A stretch of 37,060 bases of DNA from Candidatus Buchananbacteria bacterium RIFCSPHIGHO2_02_FULL_39_17 (GTDB lineage Bacteria; Patescibacteriota; Patescibacteriia; Buchananbacterales; UBA6539), in NCBI GenBank assembly GCA_001817425.1, contig MHII01000024.1:48272-85331 (forward strand), written 5' to 3'. Below, one piece after another: positions 7,229 to 14,854 of this stretch. A model generated the notes under the pieces. The model ran no database searches. It saw nothing but the letters and a program-made list of their open reading frames with translations, and was not told where the DNA came from. Position numbers and translations under genes: made by a program. Position 1 is the stretch's first letter. The number at the start of each line of letters is the position of its first letter.

Positions 7229-8341
7229 ATGATTCCTTACGGCCACCAAACTATTGATCAAAAAGATATTAATTCAGTTTTGGCGGTTTTGCAATCTGAC
7301 TGGCTAACGCAAGGCCCAAAAGTTTTAGAATTTGAAAAAGCTTTAGCGAAATATTGCGGCGCCAAATATGCTGTTTCCGCTTGTAATGGCACGGCGGCGC
7401 TGCATTTAGCTTATTTAGCTGCGGGCTTAAAAAAAGGCGATGAAGTAATTACCACGCCCAACACCTTTGCGGCAACAACTAATATGCTTTTAGCCGTTGG
7501 CGCCAAGCCAGTTTTTACTGAAATTCGGCTTGACAGTTATAATTTGGATGAAAATCAGATTGAAAAATTAATTAATAAAAAAATTAAAGCGATTGTGCCG
7601 GTTCATTTTGCCGGCCAGCCGGCTGATTTGGCAAAAATAAAAAAGATTGCCAAAAAACATCGGTTGCTAGTGATTGAAGACGCTTGTCATGCCTTAGGCG
7701 CGAAATATCATGGCAATAAAATTGGCGATTGCCGATATTCTGATTTAGCGGTTTTCAGTTTTCATCCGGTAAAAACCATTACCACCGGCGAAGGCGGGGT
7801 GATTTTGACCAATAATAAAAAATTTTATGACCAATTAATTTTATTGCGCAATCATGGGATTTATAAAGATAAAAACGGAAAAAATGTAATGGTTGAACTT
7901 GGCTATAATTATCGGTTAAATGATTTGGCCTGCGCCCTAGGTATTTCGCAATTGAAAAAAATTAAACCAATTATTAGCAAAAAAAGACAAATTGCTCAGT
8001 GGTATAACGAAGAGCTTAAAAATGTTAAAGAGGTTATTTTACCAAAAGAATTAAAGGGCAATTATTCAAGCTGGCATCTTTATATTGTCAGAGTTGATAA
8101 AAAATATCGTGATTTGTTGGCAAAATATTTGAAACAAAAAGACATTGGCGTTAATTTTCATTATCCGGCAGTTTATTCGTATCCTTATTATCAAAAATTA
8201 GGTTTTGGCAAAAATAATTTAAAAAATTCTAAAATTTACCATCAGACGACTCTGACCTTGCCCTTGCCGCCGCAATTAATGAAAAGTCAAGTTAAATATA
8301 TTAGTAATCAAATAAAATTTTTTTTTGGCTATGAAGTATAA
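7229..8341 (+). CDS. pseC: DegT/DnrJ/EryC1 aminotransferase, PseC-like
   Basis: The protein has 370 residues and contains the whole PseC-like series of motifs: SDWLTQGPKVLEFEKAL near residues 28-44, CNGTAALHLA, VPVHFAGQPADL, IEDACHALGA, and FSFHPVKTITTGEGG with the PLP-binding lysine K182. PseC uses PLP and glutamate to aminate C4 of the PseB product, giving UDP-4-amino-4,6-dideoxy-N-acetyl-altrosamine. The similarity to PseC is closer than to generic DegT sugar aminotransferases, judging by memory of the family. Together with the PseB-like gene at 4991 and the GNAT at 10692, it makes a pseudaminic-acid route the best guess. Confidence 0.85.
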   Translation: MIPYGHQTIDQKDINSVLAVLQSDWLTQGPKVLEFEKALAKYCGAKYAVSACNGTAALHLAYLAAGLKKGDEVITTPNTFAATTNMLLAVGAKPVFTEIRLDSYNLDENQIEKLINKKIKAIVPVHFAGQPADLAKIKKIAKKHRLLVIEDACHALGAKYHGNKIGDCRYSDLAVFSFHPVKTITTGEGGVILTNNKKFYDQLILLRNHGIYKDKNGKNVMVELGYNYRLNDLACALGISQLKKIKPIISKKRQIAQWYNEELKNVKEVILPKELKGNYSSWHLYIVRVDKKYRDLLAKYLKQKDIGVNFHYPAVYSYPYYQKLGFGKNNLKNSKIYHQTTLTLPLPPQLMKSQVKYISNQIKFFFGYEV

Positions 8342-9377
8342 AAACATTGAAAAAATTATTTTAATCGGCGGATCTTTTCTGCTAGCCGAATTAATTAAAA
8401 AAACCAAAGGTAAAATTGGTTTGCCTCTAGTGATTTTTACTAACCCCCGTTATTTAAATGAAGATTTTGACGGTTTAACCCTGAAAAGTATTTTAAATAA
8501 ATATAAAATTAAATACTATCTAATTTCTGATATCAATAATGATAAAAATTTAGCAAAAGAAATTACAAAAAATTCTTTAGCCATTGCTATGGGCTCTTGG
8601 TTTTTTGAGAAAAAAACGGTTAAGAAATTTTCCAAAAATCATTTGCTTGATTTTATGAGTATTGATCTTCCGCGCTATCGGGGCGGGGCGCATCACAGTT
8701 GGCGGATCATGCACCAAAATTATCAAAGTTCAATTAACCTGCAAATTATTAAAGGCGGACAAGAGACTTTTCAAAAAGGCGAAGTTATTAAAAGACAGGA
8801 ATTTATTTTTTCTAATAATCTAATTAAACCCGTTGATTTTTATAATTATTCTTTGAAAAAAGAAATTAATTTTTTTCTTGAATTTATTAATGATATTAAA
8901 AAAGCCAAAAATTTTGTTTTACAGCGTTTAGATGAAAATCAAAGTTCACATTATCCGTCTTTGTTCACTAAATTACACGGTTTAATTGATTGGTCTTGGC
9001 AAGGAAAAGATATCTATCTTTTTATCAACGCTTTTGATGACCCTTATTCGGGCGCGAACGCTTATTGGCAAGGACAAAAAATTTATTTAAGTGATTGTCA
9101 ATTATTACCCCAGCCAGAAGCATATCATCCATTTACTTCAGGATTGGTTGTTCGGCAAAATAAAAATGGCATTTTTGTCGCCACCATTGGAAATCTTTTA
9201 CAAATAAAAAAAGTCTTGGATGAAAAAGGAAGAGAAATATTTAAAAAAATTAAAGCGGGCGATCGATTTTACGCACCGCCCACAGAGCTTTTAAAATCCC
9301 GGATTTTGAAAGTCAGTTACGATAATAATGGTTTAAAAATACACAATAAGGATTTAAAATATGAGTTCAATGTATGA
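8331..9377 (+). CDS. Formyltransferase-like (Fmt-fold) protein lacking usual catalytic residues
   Basis: Counted from the ATG at 8331 (TTG at 8325 would add two residues), the protein has 348 residues. It has the layout of methionyl-tRNA/sugar formyltransferases: a hydrolase-like N-terminal domain with the hallmark LPRYRGG (113-119) and an Fmt-C-like domain around 210-310 (GLIDWSWQG, then NAFDDPYSGANAYWQG). However, in the alignment to the N-x-H-PSLLPRYRG motif the Asn is D107 and the His is M109, and the later Asp (usually DTG) is Q148. Formyl transfer by the known mechanism is therefore doubtful. It overlaps the pseC-like gene by 11 bases and the next gene by 17, so a joint role in sugar-amine acylation is inferred. 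Confidence 0.7.
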   Translation: MKYKNIEKIILIGGSFLLAELIKKTKGKIGLPLVIFTNPRYLNEDFDGLTLKSILNKYKIKYYLISDINNDKNLAKEITKNSLAIAMGSWFFEKKTVKKFSKNHLLDFMSIDLPRYRGGAHHSWRIMHQNYQSSINLQIIKGGQETFQKGEVIKRQEFIFSNNLIKPVDFYNYSLKKEINFFLEFINDIKKAKNFVLQRLDENQSSHYPSLFTKLHGLIDWSWQGKDIYLFINAFDDPYSGANAYWQGQKIYLSDCQLLPQPEAYHPFTSGLVVRQNKNGIFVATIGNLLQIKKVLDEKGREIFKKIKAGDRFYAPPTELLKSRILKVSYDNNGLKIHNKDLKYEFNV

Positions 9378-10695
9378 AATTTTAAAAAAAATTAATGGTT
9401 TGCCCGTGGCGCCGGTTTCACTCGGTACTGATCAACAAAACGAAATTTTACGTCAAGAATTGCCGTTTAAGGTTTTAGAATATGAATCTGGCCGCGAACA
9501 TAATGGCTGGATCGTGCCGGATGACTGGCAGGTGATTAAAGCCGAAATTAAAAAAGACGGTAAATTAATTTATGACGGCAAGGTTAATCCTTTGGGAGTG
9601 ATTGGCTACTCAACGAGTTTTAATGGCAAAGTTGATTTAACTGAATTAAAAAAACATCTGTTTTATTTTGAAAATTCGCCAGATGATTTGGTTTACCATT
9701 GTGATTTTTATTACAAACCGCATCAAAGAACTTGGGGATTTTCTGTGCCTTACAATTTATATAAAGATTTAAGTGAAGGAGAATACGAAATTAGTTTGGA
9801 AACCAAAAATACCAAAGGGAAAATGAAAGCTTTGGAATATACCCATCAAGGCGAATCAGAAAAAACCATTATTTTTAATGCTCATAATTGCCATGCCGCT
9901 CAATTAAACGACGGGCCGGCTGGTTATGTGGTTTTTATGGAAGCGATGAAGCGGTTAAAAGAAAGAAAAACTAAGTACACTTATCGTTTAGTGATTGCCC
10001 CGGAACATTTAGGCACGGTTTTTTACTTGATTGATTTAAAGCCCAAAGAAATTAAGAATTTTAAATTGGGAATATTTTTGGAAATGGTGGGGCATAATAA
10101 TCCGATTTTTTCACTCCAAGAAAGTTTTAACGGTAGAAGTTTAATTGATCGGATTGCGCATCATGTTTTGAAATTTAAAAGTCAGGGTTACTGGAGTGCG
10201 CCTTATCGAAAAATTATCGGCAATGATGAAAGCGTTTGGGAAGCCGCTGGGTATGAAATACCAATGATTTCGCTTTCGCGCTGTCAATCAGTTGATTTCA
10301 CTTATCCTCAATATCATCTAAGCAGTGATAATATTGATATTATCAATCAAGATAAATTAGAAGAAACCGTTGGAATGATTATGGCAATGATTGACATTTT
10401 AGAAAAAGATTGTTTTTTAAAGCGTAAATTTACCGGCTTAGTCGCTTTAAGCAATCCCAAATATGATTTATACATTGTGCCGGGAACAGACCCCTCAATG
10501 AAAAACGATGATCTCAAAAAAAATAATGATTCTTGGTATGAGTTAATGGATCGTCTGCCGCGTGAGTGTAATGATTCAATAACTATTTTTGACTTGGCGG
10601 AAAAATATCATTTACCTTTTGATCAGGTTTATGATTATCTCAAAAAATTTCAGGAAAAAGGTTTAATTGAATTTATAGAGAAGGATATTATATGA
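9361..10695 (+). CDS. DUF4910-type (M28-like) zinc aminopeptidase-like protein
   Basis: The protein has 444 residues. Its middle looks like the DUF4910/DUF2172 family, an M28-like metallopeptidase fold found in polysaccharide clusters. Probable zinc ligands are H178 and D184 (NCHAAQLNDGPAG), E215 (APEHLGT) and H319 (QYHLSSD). The C-terminal 45 residues (DLAEKYHLPFDQVYDYLKKF) look like a winged-helix tail typical of these proteins. Known members hydrolyse amide or peptide bonds, but their role in glycan loci is poorly known. It lies between a formyltransferase-like gene and a GNAT gene, each overlapping it, which suggests that all act on one acylated intermediate. A second ATG at 9370 is possible. 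Confidence 0.75.
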   Translation: MSSMYEILKKINGLPVAPVSLGTDQQNEILRQELPFKVLEYESGREHNGWIVPDDWQVIKAEIKKDGKLIYDGKVNPLGVIGYSTSFNGKVDLTELKKHLFYFENSPDDLVYHCDFYYKPHQRTWGFSVPYNLYKDLSEGEYEISLETKNTKGKMKALEYTHQGESEKTIIFNAHNCHAAQLNDGPAGYVVFMEAMKRLKERKTKYTYRLVIAPEHLGTVFYLIDLKPKEIKNFKLGIFLEMVGHNNPIFSLQESFNGRSLIDRIAHHVLKFKSQGYWSAPYRKIIGNDESVWEAAGYEIPMISLSRCQSVDFTYPQYHLSSDNIDIINQDKLEETVGMIMAMIDILEKDCFLKRKFTGLVALSNPKYDLYIVPGTDPSMKNDDLKKNNDSWYELMDRLPRECNDSITIFDLAEKYHLPFDQVYDYLKKFQEKGLIEFIEKDII

Positions 10696-11219
10696 ATGAT
10701 CAATTTTTTAGTCAAAGAATTTATTTAAGGCCGCTGACTTTGAACGACGTCAGCCAGAAATATTGTGATTGGTTAAATGATCCACAGGTCAATCAATTTT
10801 TGGAAACTCGGCAAACCACTCTTAATCAATTGAAAAAATATGTTTCCGATCAAATTGCTGACCCAAAATCATTTTTAATCGGCATTTTTGACAAAGAAAA
10901 TAATAATCATATCGGCAACGTCAAGTTTTATCTATTAGATGAGGCTAAAAAACGAGCGGATTTCGGCATTATTATTGGGGATAAAAATTATTGGCAAGCC
11001 GGGTTTGGCACCGAAGCGACGAAATTGGCGATTGATTATGGCTTTAAAATTTTGGGTTTTAACGAAATTGAACTTGGCGTTTTGGCGGAAAATATCCGCG
11101 GCCAAAAAGCTTTTAGCAAGGCCGGTTTTAAACCAATTACCGTGAAAAAAAATTATGCTAACCATAACGGAATATGGCATGACGCCATTTTAATGGAAAT
11201 AAAAAAATATATCCGGTAG
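10692..11219 (+). CDS. GNAT N-acetyltransferase, PseH-like candidate
   Basis: This 175-residue RimJ/RimL-type GNAT starts with the typical IYLRPLTLNDV, followed by YCDWLNDPQVNQFLETRQ. The acetyl-CoA loop is around GFGTEATKLAIDYGF (about 110-124), and ENIRGQKAFSKAGF follows. PseH acetylates the 4-amine made by PseC, and with PseB-like and PseC-like enzymes upstream this is the natural candidate. Other acyl-CoAs or other substrates are possible, since GNATs are hard to assign. The gene overlaps the preceding one as ATGA. The stop codon lies in the left arm of the inverted repeat at 11209-11344. Confidence 0.75.
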   Translation: MNDQFFSQRIYLRPLTLNDVSQKYCDWLNDPQVNQFLETRQTTLNQLKKYVSDQIADPKSFLIGIFDKENNNHIGNVKFYLLDEAKKRADFGIIIGDKNYWQAGFGTEATKLAIDYGFKILGFNEIELGVLAENIRGQKAFSKAGFKPITVKKNYANHNGIWHDAILMEIKKYIR

Positions 11220-11344
11220 TGAAATTTTGATAAGCCGCCTTCGGCGGCAAGATTACCGGGAAATATTTATCAAATAATTTTAATCAGGTTAATTAATAAT
11301 TTTGCTTTGATTTAATCTAAAATCAAAATTCTACTAACGGATAT
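11209..11344. repeat. Long inverted repeat bounding an intergenic region (element B)
   Basis: The left arm 11209-11231 (beginning ATATCCGGTAGTG, ending ATTTTGAT) is complementary to 11322-11344 (beginning ATCAAAATTCTAC, ending AACGGATAT) at 20 of 23 positions. The upstream TAG stop (11217-11219) sits in the left arm, and the next ATG (11343) begins in the right arm, the same plan as at 3611-3716. Inside are the GC-rich hairpin GCCGCC-TTC-GGCGGC (11234-11248), an 8-bp pairing of 11226-11233 with 11267-11274, and another 8-bp stem formed by TTTGATTT and AAATCAAA around 11306-11327. Nothing coding is evident in the gap. Confidence 0.7.
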
Positions 11345-12515
11345 GAATAATGATTATCAAAATTGGCAAGGCGGATTTCCAAATCTAAAGCGGTGCAGCC
11401 GCTGCATTATGCCGGAAACTTGGGAGTCAATTAATTTTGATGAAAATGGGGTTTGCAATATTTGCCGCAATTCGGAAATCAAACAAAAAATTGATTGGCA
11501 AAAAAAACGCCAAGAGTTTGTTGAATTAATCACCCAGTATAAAGGCAAGGGGCTTTATGACTGCATTGTGCCTTACAGCGGCGGCAAAGACAGCACTTTT
11601 ACTTTATATTCTTTAGTCAAAGATTTTGGTTTAAAGCCGTTAGTCGTGAGTTTTGACCATTGGTATTATCGGCCGAAGATTTTAGCCAACCGCGTTTCCA
11701 CCCAAAAGATTTTAGGCGTTGATTGCCTAACTTTTCGGACCGATTGGCAAGTGGTTAAAAAATTAATGCGCGAGTCCCTTGAGCGCAAAGGCGATTTTCA
11801 TTGGCATGCTCACACCGGTTGTTTTGCTTTGCCGATGCAAATGGCGGTTCGTTTCGAAGTGCCGTTAGTGATTTGGGGTGAGCCCAGTTCAGAATATACC
11901 GCTTATTATGCTTATGACGACAATGAAGAAATTGACGAGCGCCATTTCAATCGTTTGGTCAATTTAGGCATTAACGCCGAAGATATGGTCGGCATGATTA
12001 AAGGCGTGACCATGCGTGATTTAGAACCATACCGTTATCCGAGCTTGAAAGAATTAAAAGAGATTGGCTGTCGTTCGGTTTGTTTGGGCAGTTATATCCC
12101 TTGGGATGTCAGAACCCAAGCGCAAATTATTCATGATCAAATTGGCTGGCAGGGCGATGCCGTGGAAAATATTCCGCCGCAGTATTGGTGGGAAAAAGTT
12201 GAGGATTTATTTCAGGGCACAGATGATTATTTGAAATTTATCAAGCGCGGCTTAGGTCGGACGTGTCACTTGACCAGCATTGACATCAGAAATGGCCGAA
12301 TGACGCGGGAAGAAGCCATTGAATTGACTAAACGTTATGACGGTCTACGGCCGGCGAGTTTGGATGTTTTTTTGGATTATTTGGGAATGACAGAAAAAGA
12401 ATTTAATCAGATTGTTTTATCGCATCAGGTCGCCCCTTATCAGCATGATTTTTCCAAAACCGTGCGCGGCCCGGAACTTTGGGATCAAAAATTATGGGAC
12501 AAGACAAAATGTTAG
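11343..12515 (+). CDS. wbuX: N-acetyl sugar amidotransferase (WbuX/WbpG/PseA family)
   Basis: This 390-residue protein has two cysteine pairs at the N-terminus (C18-x2-C21 and C38-x2-C41) and the PP-loop SGGKDS at 79-84, where ATP activates the sugar amide. This is the family of WbpG and PseA, which use ammonia to convert an N-acetyl group of a sugar to an acetamidino group. The HisH-like and HisF-like genes that follow (12509, 13131) would supply ammonia, exactly as in known three-gene modules. The likely substrate is the nonulosonic acid or its precursor made in this island, which is inference. The start ATG lies in the arm of an inverted repeat. Confidence 0.9.
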   Translation: MNNDYQNWQGGFPNLKRCSRCIMPETWESINFDENGVCNICRNSEIKQKIDWQKKRQEFVELITQYKGKGLYDCIVPYSGGKDSTFTLYSLVKDFGLKPLVVSFDHWYYRPKILANRVSTQKILGVDCLTFRTDWQVVKKLMRESLERKGDFHWHAHTGCFALPMQMAVRFEVPLVIWGEPSSEYTAYYAYDDNEEIDERHFNRLVNLGINAEDMVGMIKGVTMRDLEPYRYPSLKELKEIGCRSVCLGSYIPWDVRTQAQIIHDQIGWQGDAVENIPPQYWWEKVEDLFQGTDDYLKFIKRGLGRTCHLTSIDIRNGRMTREEAIELTKRYDGLRPASLDVFLDYLGMTEKEFNQIVLSHQVAPYQHDFSKTVRGPELWDQKLWDKTKC

Positions 12516-13138
12516 CAATAATTGATTACGATATGGGCAATCTTCGATCCGTGGCCAAAGCTTTTGAGCTTTTAGATACAAAAGTTTTAATTACTTATAA
12601 TCAAAAAGAAATTTCAGAGGCAAGCCATTTGGTTTTGCCCGGCGTTGGCGCTTTTGCTGATGGTATGGCGAATTTAAAAAAATATGGTTTAATTGATTTT
12701 TTAGCCGATCAGGTTCTGGTTAAGAAAAAGCCGATTTTGGGGATTTGTCTTGGCTTGCAATTAATGGCTAAACAAAGCGAAGAATTTGGCATTCACCAGG
12801 GCTTGGGTTGGCTTGACGCGCAAGTTAAAGCCTTTGATCTGAAAAATTATGATTTAAAAGTGCCTCATGTTGGCTGGAATAATATTGAATTAGTTGGCCA
12901 CTGCCCGATTTTTCTCGGCATCAAACAAAATTCCGCCTTTTATTTTGTTCATAGCTATCATTTTGTGCCCAATAATTTAGAAATAGTTTCAGCTAAGTGT
13001 AATTACGGCATTGATTTTGTTGCCGCGGTTTGGCAAAAAAATATTTTTGCCACCCAATTCCATCCGGAAAAAAGCCAGTTTTTGGGTTTAAAGATTTTAA
13101 AAAATTTTTTGGGCGTCAAAGGAGAAAAAAATGGTTAA
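12509..13138 (+). CDS. hisH: HisH-like glutamine amidotransferase subunit of the amidination module
   Basis: The start is set at the ATG at 12509, which gives MLAIIDYDMGN as in HisH; in-frame upstream starts (12479 TTG, 12494 ATG) would add unusual residues. The protein then has 209 residues. The class I glutaminase triad is C80 (ICLGLQ), H185 and E187 (FHPEKS), so it should release ammonia from glutamine. In histidine synthesis it pairs with HisF. Here it sits between WbuX-like and WbuZ-like genes and overlaps the former by 7 bases and the latter by 8, so the ammonia is probably delivered for sugar amidination. Confidence 0.85.
   Translation: MLAIIDYDMGNLRSVAKAFELLDTKVLITYNQKEISEASHLVLPGVGAFADGMANLKKYGLIDFLADQVLVKKKPILGICLGLQLMAKQSEEFGIHQGLGWLDAQVKAFDLKNYDLKVPHVGWNNIELVGHCPIFLGIKQNSAFYFVHSYHFVPNNLEIVSAKCNYGIDFVAAVWQKNIFATQFHPEKSQFLGLKILKNFLGVKGEKNG
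13118..13124 (+). promoter_or_regulatory. Strong Shine-Dalgarno for the WbuZ/HisF-like gene
   Basis: AAAGGAG lies 6 bases ahead of the ATG at 13131. It is one of only two clear Shine-Dalgarno sequences in the window. It overlaps the end of the HisH-like gene and supports this start. Confidence 0.7.
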
Positions 13139-13916
13139 AACCAGAATTATTCCCTGTTTGCTTTTAAAAAACGGTCGCTGCGTTAAAGGTGTTAATTTTA
13201 CTAATCACCGCGATGTCGGCCATCCGGTGACTAATGCCAAAATTTACGAAGCCCAAGGCGCGGATGAATTAATTTTTTTAGATATTATTGCCAATAGCAA
13301 AGAAAGTTTAGTCTTGCTTGATATTGTCAGACAAACCGCGGATCAGTGTTTTATGCCTTTAACCGTGGGCGGCGGGATTAAAACTTTAAATGATATTTTT
13401 CAGCTTTTGCGCGCTGGGGCGGATAAAGTTTCTATTAATACGGCGGCCGTGCAAAACCCGGAATTTATCACCCAAGCGACCAAGAAATTCGGTAGTCAGT
13501 GTATTGTCGTTTCCATTGATTACAAAAAAAATCAAAATGGCAATTTGGAAGTTTTTATTCAAAGCGGAAATAGAGCCACTGGTCTTAAGCCGGTAGATTG
13601 GGCAAAAAAAGTCCAAACCCTTGGGGCTGGGGAAATTTTATTGACTAACATTGACCGCGAAGGCACGCGCACTGGCTATGATTTAGAAACTTTAAGAGCC
13701 GTTTCAGAACAGTTGAACATTCCAGTCATTGCCAATGGCGGCGTGGGCAGTATGGCAGATTTAAAAAGAGGAATTTTAGATGGCCACGCCCAAGCCGTGT
13801 CTTTAGCGAGTATTTTGCATTTTACTAATCAAAGCGTGATTAAGGCTCGAGATTATTTAGCCACGTCTGGTTTGGAAGTTCGTGTTGATGATTTAAACAT
13901 TCAAGTCTCAAAATAG
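13131..13916 (+). CDS. wbuZ: Glycosyl amidation-associated HisF-like protein (WbuZ)
   Basis: The protein has 261 residues and a HisF-type (beta/alpha)8 barrel. It starts with TRIIPCLLLKNGRCVKG, where classical HisF has CLDVDNGRVVKG, so the catalytic Asp at position 11 is a Leu (L11). The second catalytic Asp is kept at D130 (VSIDYKK). Loss of D11 argues against cyclisation in histidine synthesis and fits the WbuZ branch, which acts with HisH and WbuX as an ammonia conduit. A strong Shine-Dalgarno precedes the ATG. No other his genes lie nearby. Confidence 0.85.
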   Translation: MVKTRIIPCLLLKNGRCVKGVNFTNHRDVGHPVTNAKIYEAQGADELIFLDIIANSKESLVLLDIVRQTADQCFMPLTVGGGIKTLNDIFQLLRAGADKVSINTAAVQNPEFITQATKKFGSQCIVVSIDYKKNQNGNLEVFIQSGNRATGLKPVDWAKKVQTLGAGEILLTNIDREGTRTGYDLETLRAVSEQLNIPVIANGGVGSMADLKRGILDGHAQAVSLASILHFTNQSVIKARDYLATSGLEVRVDDLNIQVSK

Positions 13917-13918
13917 AT

Positions 13919-14854
13919 ATGCGCATATTAATTATTGGTTTTGGCTCAATTGGCCAACGCCATTATCAAAATTTAAAAAAAATTGGTTTTAGAAATGTTT
14001 GGGTTTTTGATGTTGACCAGAATAAAGTCAAAAGTCAAAAGTTAAAAGTCAAAATTATTGATGAAAAATCTTTAAAATGTTTTAATGTGGTTTTTGTTTG
14101 CGTGCCTAATTATTTGCATCTTAAATACGCATTGCTTGCCGCTAAAGCCGGCTGCCATTTATTTATTGAAAAGCCATTGAGTCACAATTTGGCTGGCGTT
14201 TCTAAATTAATTAAGACTTGCCAAAAAAATAAATTAATTACCATGGTTGGCTGTAATTTAAGATTTAATCCAGCGATTCAATTTATTAAAAAATATTTAG
14301 CCAGCAGTAAATTAGGCAGAGTTTATGCGATTCATCATGAATTTGGCTATTATTTGCCTTATTGGCGGCCGAAGCAGGATTACCGCAAAAATTACGCAGC
14401 CAAAAGAGCTTGGGGTGGAGGGATAATTTTAGATGATATTCACGAATTTGATTTATTGTTTTGGCTGAATAATTTTTCGGAAGTTAAAAAGGCAAAATTT
14501 ATTTATGACAAAATCAGTAATTTACAGATTGAAACTGAAGATATCTGTATAGCGTCATTTCAATTTAAAAACGGGGTTATTAGTTCGGTTCGCTGCGATT
14601 ATTTACAGCAAGTGCCATCGCGCAATTTAAAAGTGATCAGTGAAAAAGGCAATTTGGAATTTGATTTTAATTTAGGTGAGGTTTGGCTAAAAAATAAAAA
14701 AAATCAAAGATTATTTAGTCTGAAAAGAAAAAACGATAATCCTGATTATATTTCGGAAATTAAATATTTTTTGGCTTGCGTTAAAAATAAAAAACAGACT
14801 TTTAATAATCTAAATTTTGCCGCCAAAATTTTGGCCATATGTCTGAAAAGATGA
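13919..14854 (+). CDS. Gfo/Idh/MocA-family oxidoreductase
   Basis: The protein has 311 residues. The N-terminal dinucleotide motif is GFGSIGQRH (7-15) and the family's EKP motif is FIEKPLS, with K85 as the putative catalytic-centre lysine; the GG-containing HEFDLLFW stretch follows at about 180. These enzymes oxidise or reduce sugars or nucleotide sugars with NAD(P). The neighbouring SpsF-type and NeuB-type genes suggest a nonulosonic acid or keto-sugar step. A tandem 7-base repeat at 14026-14053 encodes KVKSQKLKVK between beta strands of the Rossmann domain. It does not break the frame in this sequence. Confidence 0.8.
   Translation: MRILIIGFGSIGQRHYQNLKKIGFRNVWVFDVDQNKVKSQKLKVKIIDEKSLKCFNVVFVCVPNYLHLKYALLAAKAGCHLFIEKPLSHNLAGVSKLIKTCQKNKLITMVGCNLRFNPAIQFIKKYLASSKLGRVYAIHHEFGYYLPYWRPKQDYRKNYAAKRAWGGGIILDDIHEFDLLFWLNNFSEVKKAKFIYDKISNLQIETEDICIASFQFKNGVISSVRCDYLQQVPSRNLKVISEKGNLEFDFNLGEVWLKNKKNQRLFSLKRKNDNPDYISEIKYFLACVKNKKQTFNNLNFAAKILAICLKR
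14026..14053 (+). repeat. Tandem 7-bp repeat (4 copies) inside the oxidoreductase gene
   Basis: Units AGTCAAA, AGTCAAA, AGTTAAA, AGTCAAA follow each other without gaps. The unit is not a multiple of three, so gain or loss of one copy would shift the reading frame. The current frame is open. Confidence 0.85.

Noticed and set aside
11234-11248. GC-rich hairpin GCCGCC-TTC-GGCGGC as a terminator
   Set aside because: No T-run follows (the next bases are AAGATTACC), so it is kept only as part of the inverted-repeat region.
11725-11736. 12-base match GCCTAACTTTTC to the palindrome at 5962-5995
   Set aside because: It encodes conserved residues of the WbuX-like protein and lacks the complementary arm; a chance match.
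12509-13916. HisH/HisF pair read as histidine biosynthesis
   Set aside because: No other his genes are near, the HisF-like protein lacks Asp11, and the pair is fused by overlaps to the WbuX-like amidotransferase.
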